A stretch of 64,000 nt of DNA from Jeotgalibacillus alimentarius (GCF_000829445.1 NZ_JXRQ01000017.1:458453-522452); one strand, 5' to 3'; shown: positions 26,761-38,084, counted from the first letter of the stretch. Program-made: numbers and translations. Notes: generated by a model not told the origin, from the letters alone.

Positions 26761-28281
26761 ATGACATATGCAAATCCGAATACTGATGGTTCATTAGTAA
26801 ACTTTAAAGATAAATATGAGAATTACATAGGAGGGGAGTGGGTTGCTCCGGTTAAGGGGCAGTATTTTGAAAATCCATCTCCTGTAGACGGGAAAGTTTT
26901 CTGTCAGGTGGCAAGGTCAACTGAAGAAGATATTGAAAAAGCGCTGGATGCTGCACATTCTGCTAAAGATGCATGGGGTAAAACTTCAGTTACTGAAAGA
27001 TCAGTCATCTTAAATAAAATTGCTGATCGTATGGAAGAAAACCTTGAGATGCTTGCAGTAGCTGAAACGTGGGAAAATGGTAAAGCCGTTCGGGAAACGC
27101 TTAATGCCGATCTACCTCTCGCGATTGATCACTTCAGATATTTTGCAGGTGTCATTCGTGCGCAGGAGGGTACGCTTGGTGAGATTGATCATGATACTGT
27201 GGCATATCACTTTCATGAGCCGCTTGGGGTAGTAGGTCAGATTATTCCATGGAACTTCCCGCTTCTAATGGCAGTATGGAAACTTGCTCCAGCACTTGCT
27301 GCAGGTAACTGTGTAGTGTTAAAACCAGCTGAACAAACGCCATCATCTATTCTGGTATTGATGGAACTTGTAGGAGATCTTCTTCCTAAGGGTGTTGTAA
27401 ATATCGTAAATGGATTTGGGCTTGAAGCAGGTAAACCGCTGGCTTCAAGTAAACGTATTGCAAAGATTGCATTTACAGGTGAAACGACTACCGGCAGAAT
27501 GATTATGGAATATGCTTCACAGAACCTGATTCCTGTAACGCTTGAACTTGGCGGTAAATCACCAAACATTTTCTTTAAGGATATTATGGATCAGGATGAT
27601 GAATTCGTTGACAAGGCAGTTGAAGGATTACTCATGTTTGCTTTGAACCAGGGTGAAGTTTGTACATGTCCTTCGAGGGCGCTGGTTCATGAAGATATTT
27701 ATGATGCATTTATGGAAAGAGTAGTAAAGAGAGTTAAAGAAATTAATACCGGTAACCCACTCGACCCTAATACAATGATGGGCGCACAGGCTTCAACAGA
27801 ACAGATGGAAAAAATTCAGTCATATCTTCAAATCGGTAAAGATGAAGGGGCTGAACTGGTCACTGGAGGAGATATTAATAAAAAAGAAGGAGAATTTGCT
27901 GAAGGGTATTATATTCAGCCGACAATCTTCAAAGGGACAAATGATATGAGAATCTTCCAGGAAGAAATTTTTGGACCTGTTCTATCTGTAACAACATTTA
28001 AAGACGATGAAGAAGCGATGAGAATTGCGAATGATACGCTTTACGGTCTGGGTGCAGGCATCTGGACGCGTAATGTAAATACAGCCTACAGATTCGGCAG
28101 AGGCATCCAGGCAGGACGTGTGTGGACAAACTGTTACCACCAATATCCTGCGCACGCTGCATTTGGCGGTTATAAAATGTCAGGTATCGGCCGTGAAAAT
28201 CATAAAATGATGCTTGATCATTATCAGCAGACAAAAAATATGCTTGTCAGCTACAGCCCGAAAAAACTAGGATTCTTTTAA
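26761..28281 (+). CDS. NAD(P)-dependent aldehyde dehydrogenase (acetaldehyde/ExaC-AldB type)
   Basis: Cytosolic aldehyde dehydrogenase of 506 residues that oxidises an aldehyde to its acid. The cofactor region reads [20 protein letters not shown]; the catalytic Glu is in [12 protein letters not shown] and the catalytic Cys in [11 protein letters not shown]. The double-Cys GEVCTC form and the [15 protein letters not shown]-terminus are typical of acetaldehyde dehydrogenases of the ExaC/AldB class; substrate choice is inference. The ATG at 26761 follows a GGGGGA site; an earlier in-frame GTG at 26728 is too far from its AAAGGAGG. An upstream CRE site suggests carbon catabolite repression. It is not part of the B. 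subtilis order at this locus. Confidence 0.93.
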   Translation: MTYANPNTDGSLVNFKDKYENYIGGEWVAPVKGQYFENPSPVDGKVFCQVARSTEEDIEKALDAAHSAKDAWGKTSVTERSVILNKIADRMEENLEMLAVAETWENGKAVRETLNADLPLAIDHFRYFAGVIRAQEGTLGEIDHDTVAYHFHEPLGVVGQIIPWNFPLLMAVWKLAPALAAGNCVVLKPAEQTPSSILVLMELVGDLLPKGVVNIVNGFGLEAGKPLASSKRIAKIAFTGETTTGRMIMEYASQNLIPVTLELGGKSPNIFFKDIMDQDDEFVDKAVEGLLMFALNQGEVCTCPSRALVHEDIYDAFMERVVKRVKEINTGNPLDPNTMMGAQASTEQMEKIQSYLQIGKDEGAELVTGGDINKKEGEFAEGYYIQPTIFKGTNDMRIFQEEIFGPVLSVTTFKDDEEAMRIANDTLYGLGAGIWTRNVNTAYRFGRGIQAGRVWTNCYHQYPAHAAFGGYKMSGIGRENHKMMLDHYQQTKNMLVSYSPKKLGFF

Positions 28282-28288
28282 AATTGGT

Positions 28289-28322
28289 AGCCGGGATCAC
28301 TCAAAAGTGGTCCCGGCTTTTA
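28289..28322 (+). terminator. Terminator of the aldehyde dehydrogenase gene
   Basis: AGCCGGGATCACT (28289-28301) pairs with AGTGGTCCCGGCT (28306-28318), one mismatch/G-U, then T residues. Confidence 0.9.
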
Positions 28323-28363
28323 TAATGATATTTAATTTAACAACCCTTAAGCGGCTTACGATA

Positions 28364-28388
28364 GTTTAAAGAAACACCAGCAGGGTAA
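28364..28388 (+). promoter_or_regulatory. Sigma-B-type promoter
   Basis: GTTTAA (28364-28369) and GGGTAA (28383-28388) are 13 bases apart, fitting the sigma-B consensus GTTTAA-N12..15-GGGTAT. The predicted start lies about 26 bases before the ATG at 28421. Confidence 0.72.
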
Positions 28389-28420
28389 TAATGGGTAAAT
28401 CGAATATTAGGAGGATTCAT

Positions 28421-28765
28421 ATGGAACATCACTTACAGGCATATTTTAAAACAGAAAGCGATGCGGAATCAGCTCTGGCATCCCTGCAAAGGTGTCCAAT
28501 CAGAGATCCAAGAATTGATGCTATACCTGATACAGATCGCAACCCATTCCTTTTACCAGCTCTAAGCTTCAGCTCAAGCTCAGCACCTCAAACTGGAGTA
28601 ATAACTGATCGTGACGTAATTAGCGAAGCGGACTCCTCTGAGACTTTTCATTACTTAATCGAGTTTTATGTAAATGAAAGTGACAGAGAAGAAGTGTTAT
28701 CAGTTTTAAGCAAAACAGAAGCTCACTTAGACAAAGAAGCATATGAAAAAATTATAAATAATTAA
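28421..28765 (+). CDS. Small uncharacterised protein, probable general stress gene
   Basis: A 114-residue soluble protein I do not recognise with certainty. It has two alpha-beta segments of similar layout, HLQAYFKTESDAESALASLQ near the start and FHYLIEFYVNESDREEVLSVL near the end, separated by a Ser/Pro-rich stretch. This is reminiscent of YflT/general stress 17M-like ferredoxin folds (inference). The ATG at 28421 has TAGGAGG seven bases upstream; the frame opens earlier at 28391 but that would precede the predicted transcription start. A near-consensus sigma-B promoter stands in front. The stop codon is the first element of a 40-bp palindrome shared with the convergent lacI-family gene. Confidence 0.8.
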   Translation: MEHHLQAYFKTESDAESALASLQRCPIRDPRIDAIPDTDRNPFLLPALSFSSSSAPQTGVITDRDVISEADSSETFHYLIEFYVNESDREEVLSVLSKTEAHLDKEAYEKIINN

Positions 28766-28804
28766 GTAAAGCTCCAATAACAACGTTGTTATTGGAGCTT
28801 TACT
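28765..28804. terminator. Perfect 40-bp palindrome with LacI operator O1, likely bidirectional terminator
   Basis: Arms 28765-28784 and 28785-28804 are exact reverse complements with no spacer. The centre (28776-28793) is AATAACAACGTTGTTATT, identical to the operator at 29813-29830. It lies between convergent genes and includes the last codons and stop of the lacI-family gene. There is no clear T tract outside the arms, so its terminator role is less sure than its operator identity. Confidence 0.7.
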
Positions 28805-29721
28805 GTGTAATTGAGCATGAATCCGGGAGACAGGTTTACATAATTATTTTCCTGTTGATTTAGAAAGTTGTACACTTCATTTGCTGTTCTCTCAGCCAGT
28901 TTATGAATATGCAAACCGAAAAGTGAAACAGGGGAGGTGGAATTCATCAGCTCATCATACCCCACAATAGACAAATCTTCAGGTACTTTAAGTCCGAGTG
29001 CGTTTGTAACTAGAAGATTTAGTTCAGCAATTTTTCCTGACGTGCATACAACCGCATCCGGCATCATATGATCGAGTATAGATCTCATAGATGAGAAGAA
29101 CTCATCTGTGTTGTAGCTGATGCGCTGATGATGTATAGAAAGCGTCTGATTGCCGGATTTTGATGCGACGTTTTTTAATTCACGGTATAGCCAGTCTGAA
29201 TCAGAATACTCACTTACAACCAGTACAGTCTGATGTCCGGTTTTGAATAAGAGGTTAGCTGCTTTTGCAGCTGCTTCTTTTTTTAATGAGTGATGGTTTG
29301 ACTCCCCATTATATTTGAAAGCATGGATATTACATTCAATTCCACTGAAATGCATTTCATGTTGATCGATAGTAATGACCGCTGCTGCTTTTAACCGGGT
29401 GAACAACTCTTTAGCATCATCAAAACCTGATGCTGAAATACACGGAAGAAATCCTCTGTTTTTCAGCTGACGACTGATTTCCTGACTATATTCAGCATAT
29501 TCCGGTCTGCTGATATCCGGACAATAGATCCCTACTGAATTAGATTTACCGGTAGCAAGAATCTTAGCAGCCGTATTAACTTCGTAGCCCATTTCCCTGG
29601 CGATGCTAATGATCATCTGTTTTGTTGGTTCTTTGACAAGCGGACTATCATTCAAAGCTTTAGAAACAGTTGAGAAACTGACGTTAGCCGCTTTTGCAAT
29701 ATCTTTTATAGTGACTGTCAC
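28789..29721 (-). CDS. LacI-family transcriptional regulator
   Basis: Repressor of 310 residues. The N-terminal HTH and hinge read VTIKDIAKAANVSFSTVSKALNDSP...AAKILATGKSNSVGIYCPD, followed by a periplasmic-binding-protein-like effector domain ending GLKVPEDLSIVGYDELMN. The target sugar is not evident; no sugar genes adjoin it. It starts with GTG at 29721, placed inside a small palindrome, and has a GGGGTGG site. Its promoter overlaps operator O2, with O3 74 bp upstream and O1 at the gene's end, so autorepression is very likely. It is shorter than typical LacI proteins (330-340 aa). It belongs to the accessory segment between ricA and cotE. Confidence 0.92.
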   Translation of the reverse strand: MTVTIKDIAKAANVSFSTVSKALNDSPLVKEPTKQMIISIAREMGYEVNTAAKILATGKSNSVGIYCPDISRPEYAEYSQEISRQLKNRGFLPCISASGFDDAKELFTRLKAAAVITIDQHEMHFSGIECNIHAFKYNGESNHHSLKKEAAAKAANLLFKTGHQTVLVVSEYSDSDWLYRELKNVASKSGNQTLSIHHQRISYNTDEFFSSMRSILDHMMPDAVVCTSGKIAELNLLVTNALGLKVPEDLSIVGYDELMNSTSPVSLFGLHIHKLAERTANEVYNFLNQQENNYVNLSPGFMLNYTVKLQ

Positions 29722-29725
29722 TATA
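29707..29725. repeat. Palindrome over the lacI-family start codon
   Basis: TATAGTGAC-t-GTCACTATA is a perfect 9-bp inverted repeat that includes the GTG start (read on the minus strand). As RNA it could hide the start; as DNA it could bind a regulator. Confidence 0.5.
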
Positions 29726-29738
29726 ACACCACCCCTAA

Positions 29739-29756
29739 AATAATAACGTTATTATT
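29739..29756. promoter_or_regulatory. LacI operator O2
   Basis: AATAATAACGTTATTATT is a perfect palindrome differing from O1/O3 at two symmetric positions. It covers the predicted lacI transcription start. Confidence 0.75.
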
Positions 29757-29762
29757 AATTTC

Positions 29763-29791
29763 ATTATACAAGTAAAAGGGGTGAACAACAA
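29763..29791 (-). promoter_or_regulatory. Promoter of the lacI-family gene
   Basis: On the minus strand TTGTTG (29791-29786) and TATAAT (29768-29763) are 17 bases apart. Transcription would begin at the edge of O2. Confidence 0.8.
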
Positions 29792-29812
29792 TCAGCATAA
29801 AATTAAAGTATA

Positions 29813-29830
29813 AATAACAACGTTGTTATT
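29813..29830. promoter_or_regulatory. LacI operator O3
   Basis: AATAACAACGTTGTTATT, extended to a perfect 26-bp palindrome at 29809-29834. Its centre is 74 bp (about seven helical turns) from that of O2. It lies between the divergent lacI-family and cotE genes. Confidence 0.78.
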
Positions 29831-29848
29831 TATATGAATCCGGGTGAT

Positions 29849-29877
29849 TGACACATGTTTTTAGGTGTGTGCATAAG
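29849..29877 (+). promoter_or_regulatory. Possible cotE promoter
   Basis: TTGACA (29849) and CATAAG (29872) are 17 bases apart. The CATAAGAT at 29872 also loosely resembles a sigma-E -10 (CATACAAT); cotE is sigma-E/sigma-K driven in B. subtilis, so the sigma factor is uncertain. Confidence 0.35.
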
Positions 29878-29907
29878 ATAAGTGAGAAACGAAAGGAGGC
29901 CGCTTTT

Positions 29908-30435
29908 GTGACTGAATATCGTGAAATTATTACGAAGTCTGTAGTGGCAAAGGGAAGAAAGTATGTGAAAGCAAAGCATATCGTACAGCCGCCTCATAAG
30001 CCTTCGAGTATTCTTGGGTGCTGGATTATCAACCATAAATATGCGGCTAAAAAATCCGGGGATAAAGTAGAGGTGAAAGGGTCATATGAGTTAAACGTCT
30101 GGTATTCACATCATCACAATACGAAAACTTCAGTCATTATTGAAAGTGTGACCTATCAGGATGATATCAGTCTCAGGTATCGCGATAAGGACATAAGAGA
30201 TGACCATGAAGTAATTGCGAGAGTACTTCAGCAGCCTAATTGTCTTGAAGCTGAGATTGATGAGCACGGGCAGCATATTATCGTCCATGCTGAACGTGAG
30301 ATTGCAGCTGAATGTGTGGGAGAGACAAAAGTATGCGTTGCTTTCAGCAGAGATCAGCTCGATGATGATTGGGATGACTATGAAATCGATGAAGGGCTCG
30401 AACATATTAATACGAAAGTTTACGGTAATGAATAG
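29908..30435 (+). CDS. cotE: Outer spore coat morphogenetic protein CotE
   Basis: Coat protein of 175 residues that recruits the outer coat onto the forespore. It begins [18 protein letters not shown] and contains [55 protein letters not shown] and GETKV, closely following B. subtilis CotE (181 aa), with an acidic C-terminal tail. It starts with GTG at 29908, AAAGGAGG eight bases before; the frame is open further upstream but the extension is not conserved. It precedes mutS as in B. subtilis. Confidence 0.96.
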   Translation: MTEYREIITKSVVAKGRKYVKAKHIVQPPHKPSSILGCWIINHKYAAKKSGDKVEVKGSYELNVWYSHHHNTKTSVIIESVTYQDDISLRYRDKDIRDDHEVIARVLQQPNCLEAEIDEHGQHIIVHAEREIAAECVGETKVCVAFSRDQLDDDWDDYEIDEGLEHINTKVYGNE

Positions 30436-30436
30436 G

Positions 30437-30462
30437 ACACTGTCTCCGGGCAGTGTTTTTTT
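30437..30462 (+). terminator. Terminator of cotE
   Basis: ACACTGTC (30437-30444) pairs with GGCAGTGT (30449-30456), one G-U, followed by seven T residues. Confidence 0.82.
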
Positions 30463-30515
30463 AATTTTCCAGCTGGTTTTCTCTGACTGTAATTGAAGTG
30501 AAAAGAATGGATTTG

Positions 30516-30524
30516 TGCTATACT
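30516..30524 (+). promoter_or_regulatory. Extended -10 promoter of mutSL
   Basis: TGC-TATACT forms an extended -10 element 36 bases before the mutS start; no clear -35 is needed or seen. Confidence 0.5.
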
Positions 30525-30560
30525 TTCTCCTATAAAAAGTTATGAACGGAGAGAACAGTT

Positions 30561-33107
30561 TTGACGAAGTATACACCTATGATGCAACAGTATTTAAGAA
30601 TTAAAGCAGAGGTGCCTGATGCTTTTTTGTTCTTCAGGCTTGGTGATTTTTATGAAATGTTCTTCGAGGATGCCTTAAAAGCATCTAAAGAGCTTGAAAT
30701 TACTCTGACAGCAAGAGGCGGGGGACCGGAGGAAAAAATTCCGATGTGCGGTGTGCCTTACCATTCAGCCGCTGCATACATAGAAAAGCTTGTTGAAAGG
30801 GGTTATAAAGTTGCTTTATGTGAGCAGACTGAAGATCCCAAACAGGCTAAGGGCGTTGTGAAACGGGAAATTGTTCAAATGATTACACCCGGCACAGCGG
30901 TCAATGCAATAGAGGAAAAAGAGAATCATTTTCTCGGAGCAGCGGTTGAATGTCCGGACGGGCGTTACAGTATTGCTTATCTTGACTTGTCTACAGGAGA
31001 GTCTAAAGCGGCAGTAGTAGCGGGTGAAGACCTGTTGATTCAGGAGATGGCATTGATCAAGGCGAAAGAATTAATTTTCCCTTCGACAGTCAGCGATTCA
31101 TTCATCAAAACGTTCAAAGATCGTGGACATACAGCAATTTCTAAAGTGAGTGCAGAGGCTCTGAACTTTGACGAATCCCTTCTTGAGAATCTGCAGGGTC
31201 AGGATATAAAAGAAGGGATCAGTCTGCTTCTTCATTACACGACAGATACACAAAAAAGGTCATTAGATCACCTGCAGCTGACGGAACCGTATGAAGTCAG
31301 TTCTTACCTTCAAATTGATCCAAATTCCAAGCGTAATCTCGAGTTGACTGAGAACAGCAGAAGCGGTGCAAAAAAAGGGTCTCTGGTCTGGCTGCTTGAT
31401 GAAACTGTAACAGCAATGGGCAGCAGGCAGCTGAAATCATGGGTTGAGCGGCCTCTTATTAACCGGAGTGAAATTTATGAAAGACTGTCGCTGGTTGAAA
31501 GTCTGAAACATCATTTCTTTGAAAGAGAATCACTCAGGGAACAGCTGCAACATGTGTATGATCTTGAGAGACTTGCCGGCAGGGTTTCATTCGGCTCAGT
31601 CAGTCCAAGAGATCTTCTGCAGCTGAAAAGATCGCTTCAACAGGTGCCATTTATAAAAGATAAGCTGCGGGAAATACCAGACGCGGGATTAAATAAGCGG
31701 GGAGAAGCAATGGATGCCTGCGTTGATATTGCAGATCTGCTGCATGCGTCCATTGATGAGCAGGCACCGATTACAATTAAAGACGGAAATTTTATTAAAG
31801 ACGGTTATTCTGCTGAACTTGATGAATATAAAGATGCAAGTAGAAACGGGAAAAAGTGGATTGCTGAACTGGAGCAGAAAGAAAAAGCGCTGACAGGCAT
31901 CAAATCGCTTAAAATCGGTTATAACAGGATATTTGGCTATTATATCGAAGTGACAAAAGCGAACCTTACTGCTTTAGATGATGATCGCTATGAGAGACGG
32001 CAGACACTCGCGAACGCGGAACGCTTTATAACACCTGAGCTGAAAGAAAAAGAGACGCTTATTTTACAGGCGGAGGAAAAGTCAGTTGAACTTGAGCATC
32101 GTATTTTTCAAACAGTCAGGGATCTGGTGAAAAAAGAAATTCCGCGTATCCAGAAGCTTGCAAAAGATATTAGTGAAATTGATGTGCTGCAGGCGTTTGC
32201 TTATGTGAGTGAAAAGAGACATTATACAAAACCTGTATTTTCAGACCATCAATTACTCAATATTCATGAAGGAAGGCATCCGGTTATTGAAAAAGTAATG
32301 GATATCAATGAATATGTGCCTAATTCATGTGTGATGGATGAATCGCGTTCCATGCTGCTGATTACGGGGCCGAATATGTCCGGGAAAAGCACCTATATGC
32401 GTCAGGTGGCACTGATTGCCGTGATGGCGCAGATCGGCTGTTTCGTACCGGCTGATCGTGCGGAGCTTCCTGTTTTTGATAGAATCTTTACGAGAATAGG
32501 GGCTGCGGATGATCTTGTAAGCGGACAAAGTACGTTTATGGTCGAAATGCTTGAAGCGAAACATGCGCTTGATCATGCAACCAAAAACAGTCTGATCTTA
32601 TTTGATGAGATTGGACGGGGAACCTCGACTTACGACGGGATGTCACTTGCGCAGGCAATTATTGAATATGTACATGATTCAATTGGAGCTAAAACGCTTT
32701 TCTCCACGCATTATCATGAGCTGGTTGAACTGTCATCAAAGCTTGATAAATTAAAAAATGTTCATGTTGCAGCTGCTGAACAGGATGGAAAAGTGATTTT
32801 TCTTCATAAAGTGAAAGAAGGACCCGCTGATAAAAGTTACGGTATTCATGTAGCTGAACTGGCTGAACTTCCACATACATTGATTCAGCGTGCGAATGAA
32901 CTGCTATCAGAATTCGAAGCTGAAAAGCACCATGCAGATGAAGGGCAGCTAACACTGTTTGAACTGCCCGAAAAGTCCAATCAGGATGACAGAAAAATAC
33001 TGAAAGACATTCAGAAAATTAATGTACTTGAAATGACACCTATGGAAGCAATGAATGAACTTTATAAGCTTCAGAAAAAAGCGGGAAAACTGTTAGCAAA
33101 ATCATAA
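30561..33107 (+). CDS. mutS: DNA mismatch repair protein MutS
   Basis: Mismatch-recognition ATPase, 848 residues. The mismatch-binding motif FFRLGDFYEMF lies near residue 22; the ATPase has Walker A TGPNMSGKST near 602 and Walker B LILFDEIGRGTSTYDG near 678. The C-terminal tail has QLTLFEL near 796, a beta-clamp-binding type motif that in B. subtilis couples MutS to replication. It starts with TTG at 30561 (SD GGAGAG); the second residues TKYTPMMQQYL fit the conserved MutS start. mutL follows 15 bases later. Confidence 0.99.
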   Translation: MTKYTPMMQQYLRIKAEVPDAFLFFRLGDFYEMFFEDALKASKELEITLTARGGGPEEKIPMCGVPYHSAAAYIEKLVERGYKVALCEQTEDPKQAKGVVKREIVQMITPGTAVNAIEEKENHFLGAAVECPDGRYSIAYLDLSTGESKAAVVAGEDLLIQEMALIKAKELIFPSTVSDSFIKTFKDRGHTAISKVSAEALNFDESLLENLQGQDIKEGISLLLHYTTDTQKRSLDHLQLTEPYEVSSYLQIDPNSKRNLELTENSRSGAKKGSLVWLLDETVTAMGSRQLKSWVERPLINRSEIYERLSLVESLKHHFFERESLREQLQHVYDLERLAGRVSFGSVSPRDLLQLKRSLQQVPFIKDKLREIPDAGLNKRGEAMDACVDIADLLHASIDEQAPITIKDGNFIKDGYSAELDEYKDASRNGKKWIAELEQKEKALTGIKSLKIGYNRIFGYYIEVTKANLTALDDDRYERRQTLANAERFITPELKEKETLILQAEEKSVELEHRIFQTVRDLVKKEIPRIQKLAKDISEIDVLQAFAYVSEKRHYTKPVFSDHQLLNIHEGRHPVIEKVMDINEYVPNSCVMDESRSMLLITGPNMSGKSTYMRQVALIAVMAQIGCFVPADRAELPVFDRIFTRIGAADDLVSGQSTFMVEMLEAKHALDHATKNSLILFDEIGRGTSTYDGMSLAQAIIEYVHDSIGAKTLFSTHYHELVELSSKLDKLKNVHVAAAEQDGKVIFLHKVKEGPADKSYGIHVAELAELPHTLIQRANELLSEFEAEKHHADEGQLTLFELPEKSNQDDRKILKDIQKINVLEMTPMEAMNELYKLQKKAGKLLAKS

Positions 33108-33122
33108 AAGGAGGGGCAGACC

Positions 33123-34937
33123 ATGGGAAATATTCAGCAGCTTGATGAATTTCTGGCCAATAAAATTGCTGCCGGAGAAGTGGTGGAGCGTCCTGCTTCA
33201 GTTGTAAAAGAGCTCATGGAAAACGCCATTGATGCCCATTCAACCATCATTGATATTGACCTTACAGAAGCAGGCCTCTCTAAAATCAGAATGAAAGATA
33301 ATGGAGATGGAATATTAGAAGAAGATCTTCTTAAAGCTTTTTCAAGGCATGCCACGAGTAAAATTAAAAACGAACATGACCTTTTCAGAATTAAAACGCT
33401 TGGCTTTAGAGGTGAGGCGCTTCCGAGTATCGCCTCAGTTGCTAAAGTGGAAATCACTTCTTCAACAGGCGATCGTGGCACAAAAGCAGTCATACACGGC
33501 GGTAAGTGTATCAGTCAGGAAGCATCCGCTGCCAGAAAAGGTACGGATATTAAAGTAGAGGAATTATTCTACAATACACCTGCACGCCTGAAATATATGA
33601 AAACCATTAATACTGAGCTCGGCAATATTACTGATATTGTTAACCGGCTAGCGCTTTCTCACCCTGAGATTTCGATCAGGCTTATTCATAACGGCAAGAC
33701 GCTTCTTCACACAAATGGCCAGGGTGACGTGAGGCAAGTGTTATCTGCCATCTATGGGTTACAGACTGTAAAGAAGATGATTCCTTTTGAAGGGGAGTCA
33801 CTCGACTTTAAGATATCGGGATGGGCGGCATATCCTGAAGTGACACGTGCTTCAAAGAGTTATATCTCTCTTCTCGTGAACGGCAGGTATATAAAAAATT
33901 ACGGGCTAACGCAGGCTGTGCTTGAGGGGTACAGAACGCTTCTTCCGATCGGAAGGTTTCCTGTCATTCTGTTGTCAGTGGAAATGGACCCTCTTTTAGT
34001 GGATGTGAACGTTCATCCATCAAAACAGGAAGTAAGGTTCAGTAAAGAAAAAGAGTTACAGCATGTTATTGCTGAAACGCTGAAACGCTCATTCCGTAAT
34101 GAAACGTTAATTCCAAGCGGGGTTAGTGAAAAGAAAGAACCGAAAAGAGTTTCTGAACAGACTTCTTTTGACTGGGCGGCACCGGTTACAAAACCTTCAG
34201 CCAGTCATAAAGAGCCTGAAACGGTTAGAGAAGCCAGCGCTGAAATGACTGATGTGAAAGCACCGGAGGAACAGCTCTTTGACGAGCGGGAAGCAGCAGC
34301 CCCTGACCCGTCTGAGATTAAAGAAGTTGAAAAAGCAATTGAACCTGAAAGAAAAAGAATACCGGATATGTCTGTCATTGGACAGGCTCATGGCACTTAT
34401 ATTATCTGTCAAAGTGATGATGGACTCTATATGATAGACCAGCATGCGGCACAGGAAAGAATCAAGTATGAATATTTCAGGGAAAAGCTTGCTGAAGATC
34501 ATCATGAGATGCAGGATCTGCTGGTGCCTATTACGTTTGACTTCCCGCCGGATCAATTCCTCAAGATTAAAGAAGATATTCATCTGCTTTATCAATCGGG
34601 AATTGAAGCGGAAGAATTCGGGGGTAACAGTTTAATTGTAAGGTCGCATCCGGTTTGGTTTCCGAAGGGTGAAGAAAGCGGAATTATTGAAGACATGATT
34701 GAGCAGATTCTGACTGACAAAAAGATAGACCGGTATAAATTAAGAGAAGAAGCTGCGATTTTAATGAGTTGTAAAAAGTTTATTAAAGCAAATCACTATT
34801 TAACTCAAAAAGATATGGAATCACTGATCAGTCAGCTTTCTGAATGTAATGACCCTTTCACTTGCCCACACGGCAGACCGGTTGTGATTCATTTTTCATC
34901 CTATGAGATGGAAAAAATGTTTAAACGGGTGATGTGA
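33123..34937 (+). CDS. mutL: DNA mismatch repair endonuclease MutL
   Basis: GHKL ATPase with latent nicking activity, 604 residues. ATPase motifs: [26 protein letters not shown] (N-terminus), RMKDNGDGI, and [12 protein letters not shown]. The C-terminal endonuclease motif [12 protein letters not shown] near residue 439 is intact, as are the zinc-site elements SCKKFIKA and CPHGRP, consistent with an organism lacking MutH. ATG with AAAGGAGGGG. It forms an operon with mutS; glpP starts 25 bases downstream without a terminator. Confidence 0.99.
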   Translation: MGNIQQLDEFLANKIAAGEVVERPASVVKELMENAIDAHSTIIDIDLTEAGLSKIRMKDNGDGILEEDLLKAFSRHATSKIKNEHDLFRIKTLGFRGEALPSIASVAKVEITSSTGDRGTKAVIHGGKCISQEASAARKGTDIKVEELFYNTPARLKYMKTINTELGNITDIVNRLALSHPEISIRLIHNGKTLLHTNGQGDVRQVLSAIYGLQTVKKMIPFEGESLDFKISGWAAYPEVTRASKSYISLLVNGRYIKNYGLTQAVLEGYRTLLPIGRFPVILLSVEMDPLLVDVNVHPSKQEVRFSKEKELQHVIAETLKRSFRNETLIPSGVSEKKEPKRVSEQTSFDWAAPVTKPSASHKEPETVREASAEMTDVKAPEEQLFDEREAAAPDPSEIKEVEKAIEPERKRIPDMSVIGQAHGTYIICQSDDGLYMIDQHAAQERIKYEYFREKLAEDHHEMQDLLVPITFDFPPDQFLKIKEDIHLLYQSGIEAEEFGGNSLIVRSHPVWFPKGEESGIIEDMIEQILTDKKIDRYKLREEAAILMSCKKFIKANHYLTQKDMESLISQLSECNDPFTCPHGRPVVIHFSSYEMEKMFKRVM

Positions 34938-34962
34938 ATCAAAATTGTAAAGGATGTGCCCC

Positions 34963-35520
34963 ATGGAAATAAGTGATCAGAAAATACTTCCGGCGATCCA
35001 TTCGATGAAGGATTTTGACAAAATGCTGAAATATTCATTCGAATATGGTGTTTTTCTGGACCTTCACGTCGGTATGCTGAAGAGCGTTTTTGCGTATGCC
35101 AATCAGCATGATAAAAAAATGTTTCTGCATATGGATTTAATTCAGGGTTTATCCAATGATGAATATGCAGCTGAATATATTTGTCAGACAGTGAAGCCCT
35201 ATGGAATTATTTCCACCAGAAAAAATGTCATAAAAAGAGCGCGGGAACTTAATGTTAAAGCGATTCAGCGGACTTTCGTCATTGATTCTAATGCGTTTAA
35301 AAGAAGTGTTGAGCAGATCAGACACTCTGATCCGGATTACATTGAACTGCTTCCTGGTGTGATTCCTAAAATGATTGAGAGACTGAAAGAAGAGACGGGT
35401 AAACCGATTATTGCCGGAGGATTAATTGATCATCACGATGAAGTATTTTCAGCCTTGGATGCCGGTGCGAGTGCGATTACCACCTCATCAAAAGAGTTAT
35501 GGTCATATTTTGGGAAATAG
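34963..35520 (+). CDS. glpP: Glycerol uptake operon antiterminator GlpP
   Basis: RNA-binding antiterminator of 185 residues that, with glycerol-3-phosphate, prevents termination in glp leaders and stabilises glpD mRNA. Conserved segments are KILPAIHSMKDFDKML, FLHMDLIQGLSNDEY, GIISTRKNVI, ELLPGVIPK and PIIAGGLIDHHDEV...AITTSS. The ATG at 34963 has AAAGGA eight bases upstream; the ATG three codons earlier overlaps that site. Targets: the leader terminators before glpF and glpD in this window. Confidence 0.96.
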   Translation: MEISDQKILPAIHSMKDFDKMLKYSFEYGVFLDLHVGMLKSVFAYANQHDKKMFLHMDLIQGLSNDEYAAEYICQTVKPYGIISTRKNVIKRARELNVKAIQRTFVIDSNAFKRSVEQIRHSDPDYIELLPGVIPKMIERLKEETGKPIIAGGLIDHHDEVFSALDAGASAITTSSKELWSYFGK

Positions 35521-35521
35521 T

Positions 35522-35550
35522 TTGACAGCGTTTTCAATATCTGATAATAT
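35522..35550 (+). promoter_or_regulatory. glpFK promoter overlapped by a CRE site
   Basis: TTGACA (35522) and TAATAT (35545), 17 bases apart with an extended TGA. TGACAGCGTTTTCA (35523-35536) fits the CRE consensus at 13 of 14 positions and overlaps the -35 box, so CcpA would block RNA polymerase. Confidence 0.72.
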
Positions 35551-35584
35551 CGTTTACAAGTTAATAAGACGTGAAGAGACTAAG

Positions 35585-35638
35585 AGACTCACAGATCCTG
35601 CATTTACTAATAAGGGGGGATTCTGTGAGTCTTTTTTT
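35585..35638 (+). terminator. Leader terminator of glpFK, target of GlpP
   Basis: AGACTCACAGA (35585-35595) pairs with TCTGTGAGTCT (35622-35632), followed by a T tract, between the promoter and glpF. This is the expected site of GlpP-dependent antitermination. Confidence 0.85.
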
Positions 35639-35661
35639 CTTTTCCGGAAGGAGGATCAGAT

Positions 35662-37978
<2,317 letters not shown>

Positions 37979-38027
37979 TCCTGTTTTATGATAATATGAT
38001 AGTAAGTTAATAAACGGGGTAGAGAGC

Positions 38028-38084
38028 AGAGAGGCCTGGATTCATTATGGAGTTATTCATATGGATTCGGCCTCTCTCTTTTTA
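38028..38084 (+). terminator. Leader terminator upstream of glpD, second GlpP target
   Basis: AGAGAGGCC (38028-38036) pairs perfectly with GGCCTCTCT (38069-38077), then T residues. It lies between glpK and glpD and can end glpFK transcripts or act as the GlpP-controlled glpD leader. Confidence 0.85.

Noticed and set aside
28391..28420. Earlier start of the small stress gene at 28391
   Set aside because: It lies upstream of or at the predicted sigma-B transcription start and lacks a ribosome binding site; TAGGAGG serves the ATG at 28421.
30130..30576. 148-codon minus-strand frame antisense to cotE
   Set aside because: It would span the cotE terminator and the mutS promoter, and its composition follows from the cotE codons.
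33134..33493. 119-codon minus-strand frame antisense to mutL
   Set aside because: It is a shadow of the highly conserved MutL ATPase domain, with no start signals.
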